Made by a program: the position numbers and the translations under genes
The notes under the pieces: generated by a model
Databases searched by the model: none
Told to the model about the DNA's origin: nothing
The model's input: only the letters and a program-made list of their open reading frames with translations
Assembly (NCBI GenBank): GCA_963775245.1
Contig: CAVZID010000022.1
Location: 1 to 64,000, forward strand
Reading direction: 5' to 3'
Source of the DNA: CAVSWT01 sp963775245
GTDB taxonomy: Bacteria; Bacteroidota; Ignavibacteria; Ignavibacteriales; Ignavibacteriaceae
Length of the DNA stretch: 64,000 nucleotides
Shown: in pieces, positions 60,961 through 64,000 of the stretch
How positions within the stretch are numbered: position 1 is the stretch's first letter
How the letters are laid out: each line of letters starts with the position of its first letter

Positions 60961-62417
60961 TGTTAAAAATATTTTATTCTAATTACCGTAAATTTTTATT
61001 TATTTTATTTATAACTAGTGGGATGTTATACTCTCAAGGAATTCCAGATGCATTGAGATTAGGAATGAGTGGTTTAGGTGCTAATGCAAGAGCATTAGGA
61101 ATGGGAAATGCATATGTTGGATTAAGCGATGATGCATCTGCAGCTTATTATAATCCTGCAGGATTTGGATTGCTGAAAAGATTGGAATTATCTGGAGGAA
61201 TTGATTACTCTAATTATAATAACAATGCAACTCTTTTTAATAACAGCACTGATTACTCAAACAGCGCAACAAAATTTGATAGAATAAGTTTTGCTTTTCC
61301 ATTTCCTACACTAAGAGGGAGTTTAGTTTTTGGTATTTCATATCATAATACAAAAGATTTTACCGGAGCTTTAAAATTTGAAGGATTTAATCCAAACAAT
61401 AATTCTTATATCAGGTATTTATCCCTTCGAAATAGCAATGATATGTATAATTTGTATTTAAGTTATCCTTTGTATGATAATGCCAATAATTATATAAAAG
61501 ATACTACAAACATTTTCGGGAATTTAACTCAAAGTGGGAACACATTATATTCCGGAACAACACATAATTGGACATTTTCAGGTGCAATCGAAGCAGCTCA
61601 AAATTTATATTTGGGTTTGAATTTAAATGTAGTCACAGGTAATTATAATTCTAATATTGATTATTATGAAGATGATTACAATCATGTTTACCAGGGAGAA
61701 ACAAGTCCGGGAGATGCAGTATCAAATGATTTCCAAACACTTTATTCGAATAGAGTTACCAATTGGGATATTTCCGGGTGGAATGTAAAGGCAGGGTTAC
61801 TTTATCAGTTTAATGATATTGGAAGATTTGGATTGACTATTCAATTTCCTAAATATTATTTTATATCAGAATCATTCCAGATACTTGATAAAAGCTATTT
61901 TGCTACAAGCATCCAGACTTATAATTATGATGACAAAGTCAAATATGATATAGTATCCCCTTTTGAATTTTCTGCCGGATTCTCACTTAATTATAAAGGA
62001 TTAATATTCAGCGCTGAAGGTACCGCTATTGATTATTCACAACTTAAATTTGATAACCCGCAAAATTATTTAAATCCTCAAGATCTACTTTCAGCAAATA
62101 AAGATATAAAAGATGCACTCGGAGCAGTCTTAAATTATAATCTCGGCCTTGAATATACAATTCCAGTAGTTGGATTAAGATTAAGAACAGGATACTTTGT
62201 TCAACCTTCAGCATATAAAAACGATCCATCAAAATTCAATAAAAAATATTTTACAGCAGGGCTTGGTTTCTTAATGCAGGAAACTATTGGAATTGATGTT
62301 GCTTATCTACATGGTTGGTGGAGCGATATTGGAGATAATTATGGGACAAATTTGTCAAGAACTTACCAGGATATTAAATATAATAAGCTGATGTTAACAG
62401 CAACTTACCGTTTTTAA
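60960..62417 (+). CDS. FadL/OMPP1-type outer-membrane transport protein
   Basis: 485 residues. Signal peptide (FLFILFITSGMLYSQG), then the family start ALRLGMSGLGANARALGMGNAYVGLSDDASAAYYNPAGFGLLKRLELSGG, in which the N-terminal hatch and YNPAG motif stand out. Alternating strands continue to MLTATYRF, a C-terminal Phe typical of barrel assembly. It probably takes up hydrophobic compounds through the outer membrane. Last gene of the plus-strand lipoprotein run; a terminator follows. Confidence 0.88.
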   Translation: MLKIFYSNYRKFLFILFITSGMLYSQGIPDALRLGMSGLGANARALGMGNAYVGLSDDASAAYYNPAGFGLLKRLELSGGIDYSNYNNNATLFNNSTDYSNSATKFDRISFAFPFPTLRGSLVFGISYHNTKDFTGALKFEGFNPNNNSYIRYLSLRNSNDMYNLYLSYPLYDNANNYIKDTTNIFGNLTQSGNTLYSGTTHNWTFSGAIEAAQNLYLGLNLNVVTGNYNSNIDYYEDDYNHVYQGETSPGDAVSNDFQTLYSNRVTNWDISGWNVKAGLLYQFNDIGRFGLTIQFPKYYFISESFQILDKSYFATSIQTYNYDDKVKYDIVSPFEFSAGFSLNYKGLIFSAEGTAIDYSQLKFDNPQNYLNPQDLLSANKDIKDALGAVLNYNLGLEYTIPVVGLRLRTGYFVQPSAYKNDPSKFNKKYFTAGLGFLMQETIGIDVAYLHGWWSDIGDNYGTNLSRTYQDIKYNKLMLTATYRF

Positions 62418-62444
62418 AAATTTGATTTGTTTGGTAATTAAAAG

Positions 62445-62469
62445 CGCCATATTTTTTATGGCGTTTTTT
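62445..62469 (+). terminator. Rho-independent terminator
   Basis: cgccata (62445-62451) pairs with tatggcg (62457-62463) around a 5-nt T loop, followed by six T (62464-62469). It lies 28 bp after the FadL-like gene and ends that transcription unit. Confidence 0.85.
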
Positions 62470-62526
62470 ATTTTAAATGTAAAATTTATTAATGATAACA
62501 TGATTCAACAATTTTAGGAGAAAGTT

Positions 62527-63483
62527 ATCCAAGGAATTGTTTCGCGTATTGAAAGTAAAGACTACTATGTACTTCCAGAAATTGGTTTTGGTGAAGTTAG
62601 ATGCAGCTTAAAAGGAAGATTCAAAAAAGAATTTAACCTCAAAAAAGATAAGTTGTATCTCACAGATATGGCAACGGTTGGTGATGAAATTGAATATGAT
62701 ATGAATGAAGATGGAAGCGGTGTAATTCACAAAATTGAAAAAAGAAAAAATTACATTTCCCGCAAAGCACCAAAGATTAAAGGAAGCGGTAAGAGAGGTG
62801 AAAGATTAGAACAAGTTATAGCTTCTAATGTCGATAATTTTTTTGTTATTACCAGCATTAAAAGACCGGAATTTAATAATAAGGTTCTTGACAGGCTTTT
62901 AGTAACAGGCGAAAACTCTCACATTAAAATTATAATAATATTAAACAAAAAAGACCTTGATACAAATTCTGAAATGGAATACTGGAATTCATTATATTCA
63001 GAAATTGGTTATAAAGTTATCTGTACGAGTAAAATCACAAAAGAAGGAATTGATGAGATACGAAATCTGGTTTGGGGAAAGAAAAATTTATTTTGGGGCC
63101 AATCCGGTGTTGGTAAATCTTCATTAATCAATTTAATCTTCCCGGATTTGGACCTTGCCGTTGGAAATATAAGTGAAGCTACAAATAAGGGAATTCATAC
63201 TACCGTGACCAGCTTAATGGCAAAAATAAATAAAAATACTTTTATTATAGATACCCCAGGAATTAGAGAAATAGACCCTTATGGAATTAGAAAAGAAGAT
63301 TTGAGTCACTATTTTATTGAATTCTCTGACTATTTAAATGATTGCAAATTCAATACTTGTACGCATGATCATGAGCCTGGTTGCGCTATAATAAACGCGG
63401 TTGAAAATGGAAATATCTCTATAGAAAGATATGACAGTTATCTTAAATTACTTGATACAATTGAAGAAGATATATTATTTTAG
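62527..63483 (+). CDS. rsgA: Ribosome small-subunit GTPase RsgA; start codon unusual or damaged
   Basis: About 318 residues. The N-terminal OB fold (QGIVSRIESKDYYVLPEIGFGEVRCSLKGRF) is in frame but has no ATG, GTG or TTG; an in-frame stop lies at 62515. AGGAG at 62516-62520 is ideally placed 6 nt before ATC at 62527, which would give MQGIVSRIESKDYY if read as start. The first ATG is at 62653, deep in the OB fold. The circularly permuted GTPase follows: ILNKKDL (G4), WGQSGVGKSSLIN (G1), GIHTTVTS (G2), DTPGIREID (G3), then the zinc finger CKFNTCTHDHEPGC. It assists 30S maturation. Confidence 0.9.
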   Translation: MQGIVSRIESKDYYVLPEIGFGEVRCSLKGRFKKEFNLKKDKLYLTDMATVGDEIEYDMNEDGSGVIHKIEKRKNYISRKAPKIKGSGKRGERLEQVIASNVDNFFVITSIKRPEFNNKVLDRLLVTGENSHIKIIIILNKKDLDTNSEMEYWNSLYSEIGYKVICTSKITKEGIDEIRNLVWGKKNLFWGQSGVGKSSLINLIFPDLDLAVGNISEATNKGIHTTVTSLMAKINKNTFIIDTPGIREIDPYGIRKEDLSHYFIEFSDYLNDCKFNTCTHDHEPGCAIINAVENGNISIERYDSYLKLLDTIEEDILF

Positions 63484-63555
63484 CAACCTTAATAATATAT
63501 AAATTGAAAACTTTTTCATTATAATTTATATTTATAGCAATAAAAATGAAATATA

Positions 63556-64000
63556 ATGCCTGATTCGATAACAGCTATAGTTAATTCTTTTTTTGAATTT
63601 CTTACTGAAAAAAAAGCAAACCTAAAAAACAATCCCAATAACTTCTTAATTAGTTATTGCTTGCCTTTGGATAACAGCATTTTAGAGTTTGAAACTCATT
63701 CATTGGTAGCTAAGTTTAATAAAGCTTTTTACCTTGAAATTCCTGCTGATAATTTTGCTTTCACCGGTATTGATGAAGCAATTTCGATCTCAGAAAAAGG
63801 AGAAGGAAGGTTTGCTGCTACAGAAAAAAGAATAAATGAATGGAAAGAGAATTTCATCCATAACTGGGAAATATTAAAAAGTAGACGAATACCTCTGTTT
63901 ATAGGTTCATTGAAATTCATGGTTGAGCATTCAGATGAAGATTGGAAAGAGTTTGAAGATTCGGATTGGTTCGTTCCTGAATTTCTTTTTCTAAAAGTTG
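63556..64000 (+). CDS. menF: Isochorismate synthase, N-terminal part (runs off the window)
   Basis: From the ATG at 63556 the frame is open to the window end (148 codons). MPDSITAIVNSFFEFLTEK starts the N-terminal domain; later IPLFIGSLKFMVEHSDEDWKEFEDSDWFVPEFLFLKV matches the GG-x-KF ... W-x-DF ... WFVPE-x-L block that precedes the chorismate-binding domain of MenF/EntC-type enzymes. The catalytic half lies outside the window. It converts chorismate to isochorismate for menaquinone. Confidence 0.75.
   Translation, partial: MPDSITAIVNSFFEFLTEKKANLKNNPNNFLISYCLPLDNSILEFETHSLVAKFNKAFYLEIPADNFAFTGIDEAISISEKGEGRFAATEKRINEWKENFIHNWEILKSRRIPLFIGSLKFMVEHSDEDWKEFEDSDWFVPEFLFLKV

Noticed and set aside
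60960..62417. PorV (T9SS barrel)
   Set aside because: The NARALGMGNAYVGLSDDASAAYYNPAG start is shared between PorV and FadL-like families, but the remainder fits the FadL/OMPP1 type better.

Overview
The window looks like chromosome from a low-GC, AT-rich member of the Ignavibacteria (Bacteroidetes/Chlorobi side). Evidence: two proteins end in type IX secretion (T9SS) C-terminal sorting domains with the YPNPFNP or FPNPF signature, there is a PorU-like C25 peptidase, a TPR lipoprotein / DUF4292 lipoprotein / EnvC-like gene block, and a TTG-N20-TATCTTTG promoter of Bacteroidetes type. I see no rRNA, tRNA, CRISPR array or insertion sequence.

Layout. 1-2373: non-coding, dominated by three tandem copies of a 440-bp unit. 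2374-5867: two secreted proteins, one cohesin-like with a T9SS sorting domain, the other a beta-helix protein with a dockerin-like end. 5885-33707 (minus strand): one long capsule/exopolysaccharide cluster. It holds Wza-like and Wzc-like export/copolymerase genes at its promoter end, a nucleotidyltransferase, LegB-like dehydratase and LegC-like aminotransferase, ATP-grasp, HAD and FemAB-like genes, a methyltransferase, acyltransferases, a Wzx flippase, a Wzy polymerase, glycosyltransferases, asparagine synthase, a dehydrogenase/Gfo-Idh fusion, a heparinase-like protein, a GNAT, a polysaccharide deacetylase, an ACP / AMP-ligase / short-chain dehydrogenase trio and the initiating sugar-phosphate transferase. 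33830-34512: a second tandem array (289-bp unit). 35162-36517: two uncharacterised proteins. 36891-46227: phosphoesterase/PQQ protein, HAD phosphatase, outer-membrane barrel, PorU-like protease. 46313-52901: a second glycan patch (WecG-type, GT4 and GT2 transferases, GT-C-like protein, flippase). 52883-56777: EnvC, DUF4292 and TPR envelope genes. 56960-64000: ATP-grasp protein, envelope proteins, two Tyr-rich lipoproteins, FadL-like porin, RsgA, and the start of an isochorismate synthase.

A caution affects much of the annotation. Many genes in 7-38 kb and 51-56 kb are interrupted by single-base frame slips although their motifs are intact on both sides. I count about 29 by hand, about 24 of them an apparent extra base. 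Such one-sided insertions suggest uncorrected long-read errors more than real gene decay. I therefore join the pieces and give the slip positions. Two loci look truly decayed: an acyltransferase pseudogene at 18452-18953 and a 41-residue remnant of a NeuD/PglD-type acetyltransferase at 27231-27356.

The most unusual signals are dispersed palindromic repeats that sit in frame inside two protein-coding genes, two independent tandem arrays built from such repeats, a 28-codon ORF locked between two genes by ATGA overlaps, and the acyl-activation module inside the polysaccharide cluster.
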